A stretch of 64,000 nucleotides of DNA from Rhineura floridana (lineage: Eukaryota > Chordata > Lepidosauria > Squamata > Rhineuridae). Position 1 is the stretch's first letter. Each line of letters opens with the position of its first letter. Where the stretch lies: contig NC_084482.1 of NCBI RefSeq assembly GCF_030035675.1, positions 227,194,943-227,258,942 of the forward strand, written 5' to 3'. The notes beneath the pieces were generated by a model, which was not told the DNA's origin, made no database searches, and worked only from the letters and a program-made list of their open reading frames with translations. Below, in pieces: positions 12,555 to 23,519 of the stretch. The position numbers and the translations under genes are program-made.

Positions 12555-13580
12555 ATGGCTGAGTTCATGAAAATGAAAAGAGAGGAGCTGGTGGAAAAAT
12601 GTATAGCTTTTCATTTACCTCATGAGGTTAAAGGGGTGGATGAATTGAGGGTGGCATTAATAATGTATACATCAATCCAAACCAAAGAACCTGTAAGAGA
12701 AAAGACCCCAGAAGGGTACTCAAGTAATCCTGCCTATGTGGAGTATTTAAGAGAGAAGCTAAAATTGGAGGCTGAAAGATTGAGAATGGAGGCTGAGATA
12801 CAAGTGGAAAGGTTAAAATTAGAAAGAGAGAAATTTCATTCTGAGGAGACAAGAAAAGAGAGAGATGAAGCAAAAATAAAAGTTACTCCTAAAGATTTTG
12901 CTGTGTATGAGCCTGGACAAGATCCACAAGATTACCTCACAACATTTGAAAAGGTAGCTCAGATGTGGGGGCTACCTGAAGATAAATGCATGCAGTATTT
13001 ATCAAACTTAATTAAAGGGGAATTGGCTGAGGTGTATCAATATTTCCCCTCAGACAGGCCAGTGACATATGCTGAATTCAAAGAAGCAGTGTTTAAAAGA
13101 TTTAGACTGGGGCCTGATTACTTCAGAAAACTTTTCAGAAACTGCCAGATACTGACAGGAAGGTCTTTCATGGAGCTGGGAGCAAAACTGATGGACATAT
13201 TTGAAAAATGGCTGACAAGTGCTAAAGCTCAGTCTGTGGAAGAGATGAAAAACCTCATGATATTAGACCAATTATATAATCAATCGCCACCAGATATTAG
13301 ATTGCTGGCTAAAGATTGTTCCCCTAAGTCTGCAAGAAGCAGCAGAGCTGGCAGATCATTTTAACTCAAACCGAATTGGTTGGATTGGAAAAGCACAAAG
13401 AGATTAAAAAACAAGACCAAATAATAATGGCAGAAGAGATGTGGTACCACAGAGAGTAAACCCGCTAATAAAATCAGAAGAGAACAGGACACCTCAGAGT
13501 GGGTCTGTGTATTCTAAAATGGAGGAAAAACTCTGTTTCAAATGTGGTGAGCCAGGACATCTCCATATCCCATGTGAAAC
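12555..13580 (+). other. gag region with SCAN-like capsid and zinc knuckle (fossil part)
   Basis: The N-terminal part is a charged coiled coil (about residues 60-110). The capsid part contains FRKLFRNCQILTGRSFMELG and EEMKNLMILDQLYNQSPPDI, which resemble the vertebrate SCAN domain (FRxxFR... LLVLEQFL... LPxEI). A CCHC knuckle, CFKCGEPGHLHIPC, follows near 13530. SCAN domains of mammalian zinc-finger proteins are thought to derive from capsids of this element group. Part of a fossil element. Confidence 0.75.
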
Positions 13581-13734
13581 TACAAACCCCATCAGTAATC
13601 CTGTTCAAGGAAGAACAGTGAAAAGCGAACTGAGAGAGGAGGAAACAAAGAAAATACAATTCTGTCAAATAAGCTGGTCAAATGTTCAAGATTTTGACTC
13701 AAGTTTGAGAGAAGAAGTATGTGCAAGGGGCTAA

Positions 13735-13900
13735 ATATTGGGCTTTGCTGGACACTGGTGCTGCTCAGATCTTACTGAGGCCAGATTTGATAAGATCTGA
13801 AGAAATTTTACCTCAGGAAAAGTTGGTAATCCAAGGTGTGAGAGGTGAGCCAGAAAGCATTCCCATGGCCCTAGTGAAATTGAACTGGAGGAGACTTATA
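13735..13900 (+). other. aspartic protease region (fossil part)
   Basis: WALLDTGAAQILLRPDLI shows the retropepsin active-site motif after the zinc knuckle. It is part of the Gmr1-like fossil. Confidence 0.7.
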
Positions 13901-14156
13901 AAGTGGGTATCAATGCCCAGCAACATGAACCTGTAATTTTGGGCAGAGATGTTATGGGATCCCAAGGAAAAACTATGTTGTGACAAGGCAACAGCTTGGC
14001 AGAGCAGCAGAAGCCATTTTATCTGACACTGAACAGAACAGGGTGGAACCTGTAACCGAGCCTGAGGTCGCCATAGCAACCCCTAGTGTGCCTGGAGTGA
14101 ATGAAACTTTGTTATGAATGTTTTCTACTGCAGAAACACAACAGTTCAGGGATTAG

Positions 14157-14870
14157 TTGGAGAAGGATAGCAGTTTGAATCCAATAAAGGAACAAGTCCT
14201 TACACAAAGAATCCCATTTACAGAGACCCTGAGGGATCAAACTGTGTGGGAGAATGGTGTACTGTATAGACTGTGGTTGCCTAAAGAGAGAGAGAACTGC
14301 TGTAAACCAGTTAAACAATTGATTGTGCCTAGCAAATTCAGACCCAGATTGCTAGACATGGCACATAATATTCCTTGTTCAGGGTATCTTGGAATAAAAA
14401 AGACCAAATAAAGGCTGACTGCTCATTATTATTGGCCAAATATTTCCAAGGATGTCAAACAGTACTGATCCTCTTGCATGATATGCCAAAAAGTGGGGTA
14501 AAAACAAAAGCTCTATTGAAGCCCCTTCCTGTAATTGGACAGCCTTTTTACAGAGTGGGAATAGACTTGGTGGGTCCTTTTTCTAAACCCACAAGGCATG
14601 GCCAGAAATACATATTCGTGGTGGTGGATTTTGCCACAAGGTACCCAGATCCTGAGGCTCTGAGATCGTAGAAGCCCCTGTAGTGGCAGAGGCTTTGCTG
14701 AAAATCTTTATGAGGCTGGGTTTTCCACATGAGGTTTTGACTGATCAAGGCAGTGTGTTTAGGAGTGAGGTTATGCAGTATATGTGGAAGTGTTGTGGGT
14801 TGAAACAACTGACAACAACCACATATCATCCAGATGCCAATGGGTTAACAGAAGGATTTGACAGAGTGCT
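14157..14870 (+). other. integrase region placed before RT (fossil part)
   Basis: The catalytic core is recognisable by VGIDLVGPFSKPTRHGQKYI, VVVDFATRYPDPEAL, then HEVLTDQGSVFRS and TTTYHPDANGLTEGFDRVLK. The preceding 200 bases resemble the zinc-binding lead-in. It lies upstream of reverse transcriptase, unlike ordinary Ty3/gypsy elements and retroviruses. Confidence 0.8.
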
Positions 14871-14879
14871 GAAAGGGAG

Positions 14880-16358
14880 TGGTCCTAATTTGCCAGTCTT
14901 GGTACAAGAAAGCAAGGCAGAGGAGGTGGATGACAAGGTCAAAGGGGGAATCCTAAGTGTTCTGAGCAAACATAAGGATCTCTTTAATGTTAGACCTGGT
15001 GGAATCAGTGTAGCAAAACATATTATTGACACTGGAAATCATCCCCCAATTAGATCTACCCCTTATAGAGTGAATGGAAGAGTGTTGGATGAAATCAGAA
15101 AGGAAGTAAGAGATATGCTAGAGCAGGGTGTGATTCGGGAATCAATTAGTCCCTGGTCCTCTGGTATAGTGCTGGTACCAAAGAAAGATGGGGCAATCAG
15201 ATTTTGTATTGATTATAGAGCTATAAATAAAATCACAGTTCCGGATGCGTACCCCATGCCTAGGGTAGACACCATGTTAGAACTGTTGGGAGCAGCAACA
15301 ATCATCTCCACAATAGATCTATGCAAAGGGTTTTGGCAGATGGAGTTGGAAGAGCAATCCAGGGCTAAAACTGCTTTTAACACACCTGATGGGCTGTATG
15401 AATTTACAACACTACCTATGGGGCTTAGGAACTCACCAAGTTCCTTTCAAAGATTAATTAATACTATTTTAAGAGGCATGTCAGATTTTGCTGTGGCATA
15501 CATAGACGACATAGCTATATTCAGCAAGTCGGTTCCTGAACATGTTCAACATTTAACAGCGGTGCTGGAGGCACTTTAAAAGGCTGGTTTAACCATCAAA
15601 GTAAAAAAAAATGCCAGTATGGGTTATATGAAGTAACTTACCTAGGTCACAAGGTGGGGAGTGGAAAGATAACCCCCTTATGGGATAAAGTAGAGGCTAT
15701 CCAATCTTGGCCTGTTCCCATAAACAAGAAACAAGTGAGAGCATTTCTAGGTATGGCTGGATTTTATAGAAAGTTTATAAAGGGGTTTGGAGAAATAGCA
15801 ACCCCACTGCATGAGTTAATGCAGAAAAAGTGTGCTGAGTGCGTGAGATGGGATGAAAGGTGTCAAAAAGCTTTTGACCAACTGAAGCAAGCATTGTGCC
15901 AGAGTCCTGTGTTGCTAGCTCCGGACTTTGAGCAGTGTTCTATCGTGGCGATGGATACGTTGGATTTGGTTCTTGGAGTTGTGCTGATGCAAGAGAGGGA
16001 AGGCATCAAACATCCCATTGTATATCTGAGTCAAAAACTGTCAGCGAGAGAACGGAACTACTCTTCGGTTCAGAAAGAGAGTTTGGCAGTCATGTGGGGC
16101 CTGGGAAAGCTGTGCCCCTATGTGTGGGGAAGGAAGTGCATGGTCATCACGGATCATTGTGCGTTGCTGTGGCTGGACACTATGAAAAACAGCAACACCA
16201 TTCTGCAAAGGTGGTCCTGGGCACTGCAGGAATATCAAGTAGACTTTGTTTTCATCGAAGGAAAGGACAACGTGCTGGCAGATGGACTTTCAAGGCAGAT
16301 TGCTGATACTGCAATCAAGCGGTCAAGATGTGAGACTAAAAGGACACTCTACCCCTGA
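14880..16358 (+). other. reverse transcriptase and RNase H region (fossil part)
   Basis: RT blocks are IRSTPYRVN, SSGIVLVPKKDGAIRFCIDY, STIDLCKGFWQMELEE, TLPMGLRNSPSSFQRL and VAYIDDIAIFS. RNase H lies near 15.93-16.30 kb, with LVLGVVLMQE, YSSVQKESLAVMWGL and VITDHCALLWL. Family: Ty3/gypsy, Gmr1 group. Confidence 0.85.
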
Positions 16359-16426
16359 GTGACAGACACTTGTATATAACGTGTCGTATTATTCCTGGGT
16401 ACAGGAGTAATACTTTGCTTTTATTT

Positions 16427-16438
16427 AAAGGGGGGAAA
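16427..16438 (+). other. polypurine tract
   Basis: AAAGGGGGGAAA directly before the second LTR, the usual plus-strand priming site of LTR elements. Confidence 0.75.
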
Positions 16439-16887
16439 TGTGATGTCCCTATAGTTTGATAACTAAATATGTTAAGTGCTGGTTTATTATGTGATATATG
16501 GTAAGTGACTGAGTGAGAGGGGGAGTACATGGGCTAGAATGCTGGAGAATGCTGTATTGTGATTGGCTGAGCATTTGAGTGGCTGAAGGTATAAATGAGG
16601 GGATGACAGTTGAGAGGAGGTCGGTTGGTTGTGGAGTGTGGATTGGAGTTTGTTGTGGGTTGGATTATATTTGGCTGATATTTAGGCAATATATATATGA
16701 CCAGAAACATAAAGAGTGACACTATATGAAACCATACGCTTGTTAAACATACCTTACATAATCTTGTTATTTCCTGGTGTTTATAGATAAATATTCTATT
16801 GGGTTACCAAAAGCCTGATCCTTGGCTGGGGCTTTCACAGACCAGAAGGGTGGGCAGAGTAATTACCAAGATTGGGAAACAGTATCA
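16439..16887 (+). repeat. LTR 2 of the Gmr1-like element
   Basis: The same ends as LTR 1 (TGTGATGTCCC to CAGTATCA), about 449 bases, with no internal insertion. It is followed not by flanking DNA but, after an L2, by leader sequence of the same element family. Confidence 0.85.
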
Positions 16888-17974
16888 GTATGCTGATGAC
16901 ACTCAACTCTATTTCTCTTTTCCACCTGAAGCCAAGCAAGCTGTACAGGTCCTAAACCAGTGTCTGGCATCAGTGACGGACTAGATGAGGGCAAACAAGT
17001 TGAGATTAAATCCTGACAAAACAGAGGTACTCCTGGTCAGTCGGAGGGCAGATCAGGGAATAGGGATTCAACCGGTGCTGGATGGGGTCGCACTCCCCCT
17101 GAAGTCTCAGGTTCGCAGTTTGGGTGTACTCCTGGACTCAGCTTTGAATTTGGAGGCCCAGATTGCTGCTGTATCCAGGAGCGCATTTGCCCAATTAAAA
17201 CTGGTGCGCCAGCTGCGCCCATTCCTGGAGCTACCTGATCTGACTAGGGTGATGCATGCCTTGGTTACATCCTGCTTAGACTACTGTAACATGCTCTACA
17301 TGGGGCTGCCTTTGAAGACTGTTCAGAAACTTAAATTGGTACAAAGAGCTGCAGCCAGAGTGCTAACCGGGGCTGGTTACAGGGACCATACAACTCCCCT
17401 GTTACAACAGCTCCACTGGTTGCCAATTTGTTTCTGGTCACAATTCAAAGTGCTGGTTTGGACCTACAAAGCCCTATACGGCTCAGGTCCAGGCTATTTG
17501 ACAGATCGTATCTCCCTACATGAACCTGTCCGGGATTTGAGATCTTCAGGTGAGGCCCTTCTTGTGCTCCCCACACCTTCGCAAGCACATATGACGCGGA
17601 CACGAGATAGGGCCTTTTCGATGGCTGCCCCTAGGCTGTGGAACTCTCTTCCGAGTGAGGTGCGATCAGCTCCCTCCTTGCCGTCTTTCCGGCAACAAGT
17701 AAAGACTGTTTTATTTCAACGGGCATTTGGGATAGAGAATGACCAGGATTAAATGTCATAGGTTTGGTGATTACATTATATGATTTTATTATTTTAAATT
17801 GTCCACTGTTTTTAACCTATGTTTTATGGTTTTAATGTTTCTCATAGTTTAATTCTTTTTTAATAGTATACTTCTGTATGTTTTAATGGTGTTGTTTTTA
17901 GTTGTAAGCCGCTCTGAGTCCTATTGGAAAAAGGGCGGGGTAGAAATAAAGTTTATTATTATTATTATTATTAT
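16888..17974 (+). mobile_element. L2-type LINE at the LTR 2 / leader junction
   Basis: The copy starts inside the RT domain (QYADDTQLYFSF, active site intact) and runs through [60 protein letters not shown] and RLWNSLPSEVRSAPSLPSF to the end. A 3' UTR and an (ATT)n tail follow. One in-frame stop precedes MRANK. It is flanked by the 5-bp repeat TATCA (16883-16887 and 17975-17979), so its insertion site is exactly the last bases of the LTR. Confidence 0.9.
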
Positions 17975-17979
17975 TATCA

Positions 17980-18283
17980 ATGGTGGCAGCGATGAAGAGA
18001 TAGTGTATCATCAAGTATCCAGGGCAACCGAGGGCTGTATGGTTTATTGGCACAAAGATACAGGGGTGGCCTGCAAGTGCACCCAGACGCTAGGTAGCAA
18101 TAAGCCAGAGAGAGACTAAGGCAAAGTTCCAAGGCAGTATTGTGAAATAGGGAGTGGCTGGTGGTGCTGCCTAGCAGTGGGATCTTGTGAGATCTGTGCT
18201 AGAGCCGGTGAGAGAACAAATAAAAAATGAGGATCCTGACTGGAGGGACCTGACAGGTGGAGGTCTGAGGAGGGGTCATCACA
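17980..18283 (+). repeat. second, partial leader of the Gmr1-like element
   Basis: It matches 12052-12360 nearly base for base, including the primer-binding site and the ATAGTGTATCATCAAGTATC phrase. The match ends after TCATCACA. With LTR 2 it forms the start of a second copy sharing one LTR with the first. Confidence 0.85.
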
Positions 18284-19479
18284 ATGGCCACCCCTGAAAG
18301 ACACAGAAAGGCCCAGTCAGGTCCAGGAGCCCCTGCACACAGTCGCTGCACACACACAAACTGCCCCTCCTGGTGGCCAGGTGACAAATGGCCAATGAAG
18401 TGCACAAGAAGAACAATTGCATGTGGGAGAAAATAGTTCACACTCTTGTGTTCTATGGCAAAGAAAGGCCGAGATTATGTACATTTCAGGAAGGGACAAT
18501 CAGAAGCCACTGCACATAAACCAAAGCTCAGCTCCAGATCCTGCTCTGTGGGGGATCCTCACTGCGGAATTCCTTCCTCAGAGCGATCTGTGGCAACCTG
18601 CAGGAGTGGCCTTCACAGCCTCAGGCATCCTATCCACATCACCCAGGAAAGAGGACCAAGTGATGCAAGGGGTCGATTCTGTGGCCGCTGGGAGAGATCC
18701 TGCCTTCACTGCAGGGTCCTCGTTGGGCTAGTTTTAGTGGGGAAATATCACCAGGGTTGAGTAGAATAGTCTTCCGCTTTGGATTGGGGTCTCCATGCCT
18801 GAATTTGCAGTGGAAATTATGCCTGGGGGAAAGGACTATGCACTTCAGCATCAGGTATAGTTTGGCCCTGTAACAGGTCCAGCAGGAAATGCTGGTGGCC
18901 ACCAGGTGGCGGTGTCATCTAAGCATCATCTAAGCATCCTGCCTTGCAGAGCCAGTCAGGAAGACCCATCTTGCTTTGAGATGCTCTATTCGCAGAAAGA
19001 ACTTATATGCGAAGGACTCACTCCTCTGCTTGGAGAGCAAGAGCTCATGGAAACCCCCCTTTAATATATGAGGAGGCCCCCATTAAAGGTTCAGCCCTTG
19101 TTCACCTTCTGGAGCTAAATATTGGTTTTTAAATCAATACCCCCCACCACCACCTTTCCGTGTCCATGTGCAGAATTCAGTGCACTGAAGAAATATCAAG
19201 GCAGGCGGGATCATCTGCAGAGACTCTGTTCCTTGGGAGGTGAAAATAATATTGGGATAAATAAGCACATAACCATTTATGAACTAAAATTAAAGAGGAT
19301 TTTGCTTCCGCTGCCCTGAGGCTAAACACTTTGCCTGAGCCACGGGTGGCTAAGCCGGGGGTCACATCCAGCCCCCAAACGTTTCCATGTGGGGGCCCCA
19401 AGAGCACCCCCCAGCTCTGGCCACTTCTGCTGGCTCCTCTTTCTGAGACTCTCTTGTGAAGGAAGCTGTCCCTTTTCCT
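18284..19479. other. unannotated stretch
   Basis: No exon or repeat family was recognised. A small duplication, CATCTAAGCAT twice, lies near 18917. Confidence 0.45.
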
Positions 19480-19640
19480 TTTCTTTTTAAAAGGTGTTTC
19501 GGGGAAAAAATTAAAAAAATGTTTTAAAGATGTGTTCTTTTAATGTATTTTAAAGTCTGTTTTTATAATGTTGTAAAGTGTTTTTAGCGCTTTTGTTTGC
19601 CACCCTGGGCTCTTGCTGGGATATAAATAAATAAATAAAC
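19480..19640 (+). mobile_element. L2-type LINE 3' tail
   Basis: The A/T-rich 3' UTR ends in GCCACCCTGGGCTCTTGCTGG and an ATAAATAAATAAATAA tail. It is the sense counterpart of the tail at 732-1045. Confidence 0.65.
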
Positions 19641-20164
19641 AGAAAATAATTGTGGGCAGCTTCTATAACATGCCAGTCCAGCCACCCTCCAACTAGTACA
19701 AAATGTGATATTTAAAAAAAATAAGAAGGGGGGCCACCCCTGGAAGGCCCATACTGGCTCAGGGGCTGCCTTGAGGGGGTCTCTTGACTGCTGCCCCCAT
19801 CTGTGAGGATGTCATCATCTGGGGTCTCAGGGAGTCTTAGACCCCTTACCTTTTTGGGATCAGGGTCTCAGCAGGATCCCAATGTCTCCTGCATCCTGAG
19901 AGCCAATCAGCATGAAAGGGGAGTGTGTAGCTACTGAGCAGAGTCTTCTAACATGCTTCCTGGTCCTTTTCTGCTGATTGGAACCAATGAGAGTGAAAGG
20001 AGGTAAGTCAGCCAGTAAAAAGACTCTTCTCAGTAGCTAACACTCTTCCCCTTTCCTGATTATTGGCTTGTAGAGGTATCTGTTGTTGTGGAAGACCTGC
20101 GTTAGCAAAGATCTCATTCTCAACCCAAAAAGGGGGCGTGGCTGCACCTATCCTGAAGGGCCTG
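19641..20164. other. unannotated stretch
   Basis: Nothing recognised. Confidence 0.4.
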
Positions 20165-20179
20165 GGCACTTCTGCATTT

Positions 20180-22321
20180 TTTTTTTTCAATAATTTTTAT
20201 TCAGATTTTCATAAAACATACAAGACAAAATCATAAAACATTCAAAGACAAAAAACAAAATCAAAAATAGTTAAACAAAAAGAAAAAAAGAAAAACAAAA
20301 AAACAAAAATAAAAAATAAAGAGTAAAATATTGACTTCCCATTTGTCAAAGATCAAATCAGTTATAAGTCTATAATATATAACAATCCTGTCTCTTAAGT
20401 CATATTATAAAATCACTTTCCTCCAGTAGTTATCTTACTTAATCATCAAATCTCATAAACATTACTTTATTCTTTCCACAAAAAGTCAAAGAGAGGTTTC
20501 AATTCTTTAAGAAATATATCTATCAATTTTTTTTTCCAGATAAGCATATCGATTAATCCATCTCATTACTAATTATGATAATCTTATTGTCATAACCATA
20601 GTCAAAATAAACATTTCAATTAATCCATCACATCAGAATCTGTTAGGTTCAGTAATTTCAGTAGCCATTGTTCTATTATCCCTATTAGTTCCATTTTCCA
20701 TCTTCCATCTTCAGTAGTCTTGTTAAGTCCAGTAATTTCAGTATCCAATCTTCCATTATCAGTATTCCATAATAATCTTGCTGTCAAAGCCATAGTCATA
20801 TAGTAAGAGTCTGATGGGAATTACCTCTATCCCAAATATTTTCTTGCCATCCATTCTGAATAGGTTGCTGAAATACTGCTGTAAAATCATATCTCTGTTC
20901 TTTTTTTCAAAATACACTGGGTCATCTCTTGAAAGTTTTTCCATTGTCACATGGCTGCAGTTAATTCCATAGATTTTCTCTATATTGGGCTCCATCACAT
21001 CATTCCAGTCCAGAAGATTATCCATGCCATTGATAACTTTATCTCTAGAATCTTCATTAATTTCTTCAGAGATAACATTGAGTTCCAAACAATAGATTTT
21101 ATTTCTAAAGTCCATAGACTCCAAATCTTGTTCCTGTTCCACGTTTGTTCCAATCTCCGGGATCTCCTCTCTCACAGGGACCCCTGTTCCAGTCTCCAGG
21201 GTCTCCTCTCTCACAGGGACCCCTGTTCCAGTCTCCAGGGTCTCCTCTCTCACAAGGACCCCTATGTCTTTAATCTCCTGTGTCTCCAAACAATAGATTT
21301 TGTTTCTAAAGTCCATAGACTCCAAATCTTTTTCCTGTTCCACGTTTGTTCCAATCTCCGGGGTCTCCTCTCTCACAGGGACCCCTTCCAGGGTCACCTC
21401 TCTCACAGGGACCCCTATATCTTTAATCTCCTGCTTCATTTTACTCAATTCAATTTTCAGCTCCTTACAACCCTGTCGCAGGTTTTGTTTCGTTATCTCA
21501 ATCTCATCCATTATTTTCTGAAACATAGTTATTTCCAGCTTCTCAGCCACTTTCTTAATTGCCATTTTAAAAGAAAAATATAGGAAAACCACTTCTTATT
21601 TCAGCAACAATTGGGTTAATACTCCAAACTTGGTGACATCACAGTATAAACAGAGCAGACAGCCTTATCTCTCCATGCTTAAGTAAACAAAATGCAGTTC
21701 CCAGGATCGAAACAATTAATGGCGGTCGTCAGGAAACAGATTCGTCAAAATAAAATAGACCAAAAAGAGAGTAGTCTCAGACAATATAATATTCTTCAAA
21801 ATAAAAATCTGGAATAGAAATCCCTCTTCTGTGTATATCTTTAGAATGCAAATCCAGGACAGCTTTTTGCAACAAAAACAGAGATAAGCTATTAATTAGT
21901 GAGTAGCAGAGAGAAGTTATGGCTCCCCAGTGAGATGTCAAAAACCGATCAATCTGGCAAATCTCTTTTAAACAGCAACAATTTAAGTCAAGTAAAAGAA
22001 AAATATAGAAAGAAGGGTGCTTGCCTGTTAGTGCGTTCTCTCTTAGAAGATAAGATGAACGTTCGCTTTATCAGATAGAGCTTGTTGTTGAAAATCCGTC
22101 CCACCTTCGTCGGCTGGACCTCGTCCCATAAATTAATGAGATCTGGTCGTCCCAACAAAAATAGGCTTTGAGGTTAATCTCTTCGTTTCTCCCTACCCGG
22201 GAGAAGTTTAATCAGTCAAAAAAAAAAAAAATCTGACTGATATATCTGAATAAGCTTCTTTTGAGGCAGGAACCCGTCTCAAAAGCAGGCACAGGCTAAG
22301 TCACCCTTCCCGGAAGTCTTC
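20180..22321 (-). mobile_element. L1-related ORF1-only (HAL1-like) retroelement
   Basis: The 2.14-kb unit on the minus strand has a 5' leader (about 730 bases), one 277-codon frame (21592-20759), a short A/T-rich 3' UTR and a poly(A) tail. It is flanked by a perfect 15-bp TSD, GGCACTTCTGCATTT (20165-20179 and 22322-22336). The protein has an N-terminal coiled coil (KVAEKLEITMFQKIMDEIE), a tandem middle built on GVPVREETLETGT, and a C-terminal part (VTMEKLSRDDPVYFEKKNRD, ILQQYFSNLFRMDGKKIFGI) resembling the RRM/CTD half of L1 ORF1 proteins. No endonuclease or RT follows. It would depend on L1 machinery supplied in trans. Confidence 0.7.
20759..21592 (-). CDS. L1 ORF1-like protein of the HAL1-like element
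   Basis: The open frame of 277 codons shows a coiled coil at about residues 10-60, a repeat region at 65-160, and an RNA-binding-like end at 195-277. In the repeat region, GVPVREE units of about 14-15 residues recur and the phrase ESMDFRNKIYCLE occurs twice. An L1 ORF1 protein is an RNA-binding chaperone that forms trimers through its coiled coil. Here the uninterrupted frame suggests a young insertion, though the C-terminus may be shortened compared with full L1 ORF1. The start could instead be the second ATG (MAIKKVAEK), which fits the coiled-coil onset better. Confidence 0.6.
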   Translation of the reverse strand: MVFLYFSFKMAIKKVAEKLEITMFQKIMDEIEITKQNLRQGCKELKIELSKMKQEIKDIGVPVREVTLEGVPVREETPEIGTNVEQEKDLESMDFRNKIYCLETQEIKDIGVLVREETLETGTGVPVREETLETGTGVPVREEIPEIGTNVEQEQDLESMDFRNKIYCLELNVISEEINEDSRDKVINGMDNLLDWNDVMEPNIEKIYGINCSHVTMEKLSRDDPVYFEKKNRDMILQQYFSNLFRMDGKKIFGIEVIPIRLLLYDYGFDSKIIMEY

Positions 22322-22336
22322 GGCACTTCTGCATTT

Positions 22337-22780
22337 GTGGCACTTCTGCATTTGTGGCTACACCACTGTCTGTCACTTGGGGTCATCTGAGGGATGTGGG
22401 GCCTGGAGTTTGGCCCCGAGTTCCACCCCTCCCACTGTGCCGCCACTGGTGGCTTAATTGTGGCATCCTGCAGCAGCGCAGTCCCGATCCTACACACGCT
22501 CTGCTCTCCTCCCCCTCCCCTGCCACCGCTCTTACTGCCTCCACCTCCCCCATCGTGGGCACACCTCGCTGGGTGCAGGTGAAGGTGGCATAGTTGGGCC
22601 GGCAGAAGACCTCTGTCTCAGCCGGGACGGTGTAAAAGCCAGAACTGAATGGAACAGGCTGGAACGGGCGCTTTGTAAAAGAAATTGATGCCAAAAACAC
22701 TGGGATGTGTTAGAGACACTTGAGAACAACATTTAGGAACAAAAACCATTCTGACAGGATTTTATTAACCATTTAACAAC
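22337..22780. other. unannotated stretch
   Basis: A 17-base tandem duplication of the TSD-flanking DNA lies at 22324-22357. The rest is GC-rich with no recognised gene. Confidence 0.45.
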
Positions 22781-22784
22781 CAAA

Positions 22785-23170
22785 ATGCCCTCCGGAATGG
22801 AATGAAACAGCCCGGAACGGCAACTTCCCAGCGAGCCAGACCTCCGAAATTCACCAGTCCCACATGACTCCATGGGATGCATGCAATAAGACACAAAACT
22901 TCCACAAAAACCATGTTCTGATACCCGTTCCAGGCTATAATACGCTTTTATGTAAAACAGCCTGGAATGGTGACTTTCCAGCAAGGCAGACCTCCCAAAT
23001 TCACCAGTCCCACATGACTACATGGGATTCATGCAATAAGACACAAAACCTCCACGAAAACCATGTTCCGATACCCGCTTTGGGCTATAATACACTTTTT
23101 ATGTTAAAAAGCCCGGAACGGCGACTTCCCAATGAGCCAGACCTACCAAATTCACCAACCACACATGTTG
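22785..23170. repeat. 150-bp tandem repeat, about 2.5 copies
   Basis: The phrase TTCACCAGTCCCACATGACT recurs at 22850 and 23000, and in altered form at 23151, giving a period of 150-151 bases. Each unit also has CAATAAGACACAAAACTTCC and a GCCCGGAACGGCGACTTCCC-like block. A single inverted unit lies at 28.93-29.06 kb, so the unit belongs to a dispersed family. Confidence 0.8.
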
Positions 23171-23519
23171 CTGCCTCTCCTTGTGTTGGGAAATGGGAGA
23201 TAACACAGGATGACCCAGGAACCTCTGGGGTGATCAGGAATACCCTTTCTTGCTGTTTGTAAGTCCACTAAGCATAGGGTTGCCAGATCTCCGGTTTTCT
23301 GCCGGAGTCTCCGGCAAAAGGGAGCCATCTCCGGTCTCCGGCCATATTTACACTAAATAGGTAGATCTCTGGTTTTCAAGAGCCTCCCCCAGCCACGCAT
23401 GCGTGATTCATGCATGTGTATGCTGCTGGAGGTTCTTCCCGCCCGCCCACCTTTTCCCAGTGAGGCGCAGGTGCAGGAGGAGGAAGCAGTGTCTGCAGTT
23501 GCCTCAAGAAGACAGAGGA

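Larger units (their letters stand above)
10952..18283 (+). mobile_element. Gmr1-like Ty3/gypsy LTR element (fossil), LTR-internal-LTR-partial internal
   Basis: The parts in order are: LTR 1 (10952-12051, enlarged by an L2 insertion), primer-binding site, gag, zinc knuckle, protease, integrase, reverse transcriptase, RNase H, polypurine tract, LTR 2 (16439-16887), an L2 insertion, then a second copy of the leader (17980-18283). Integrase upstream of reverse transcriptase is the mark of the Gmr1 group of Ty3/gypsy elements. By eye the two LTRs differ at about 4% of shared positions, so the insertion is of moderate age. The coding part is broken in several places. It is a fossil, not an active element. 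Confidence 0.85.

Noticed and set aside
20951-21583. 210-codon + strand open frame
   Set aside because: It is the complement of the L1 ORF1-like frame and has no protein-like pattern of its own.
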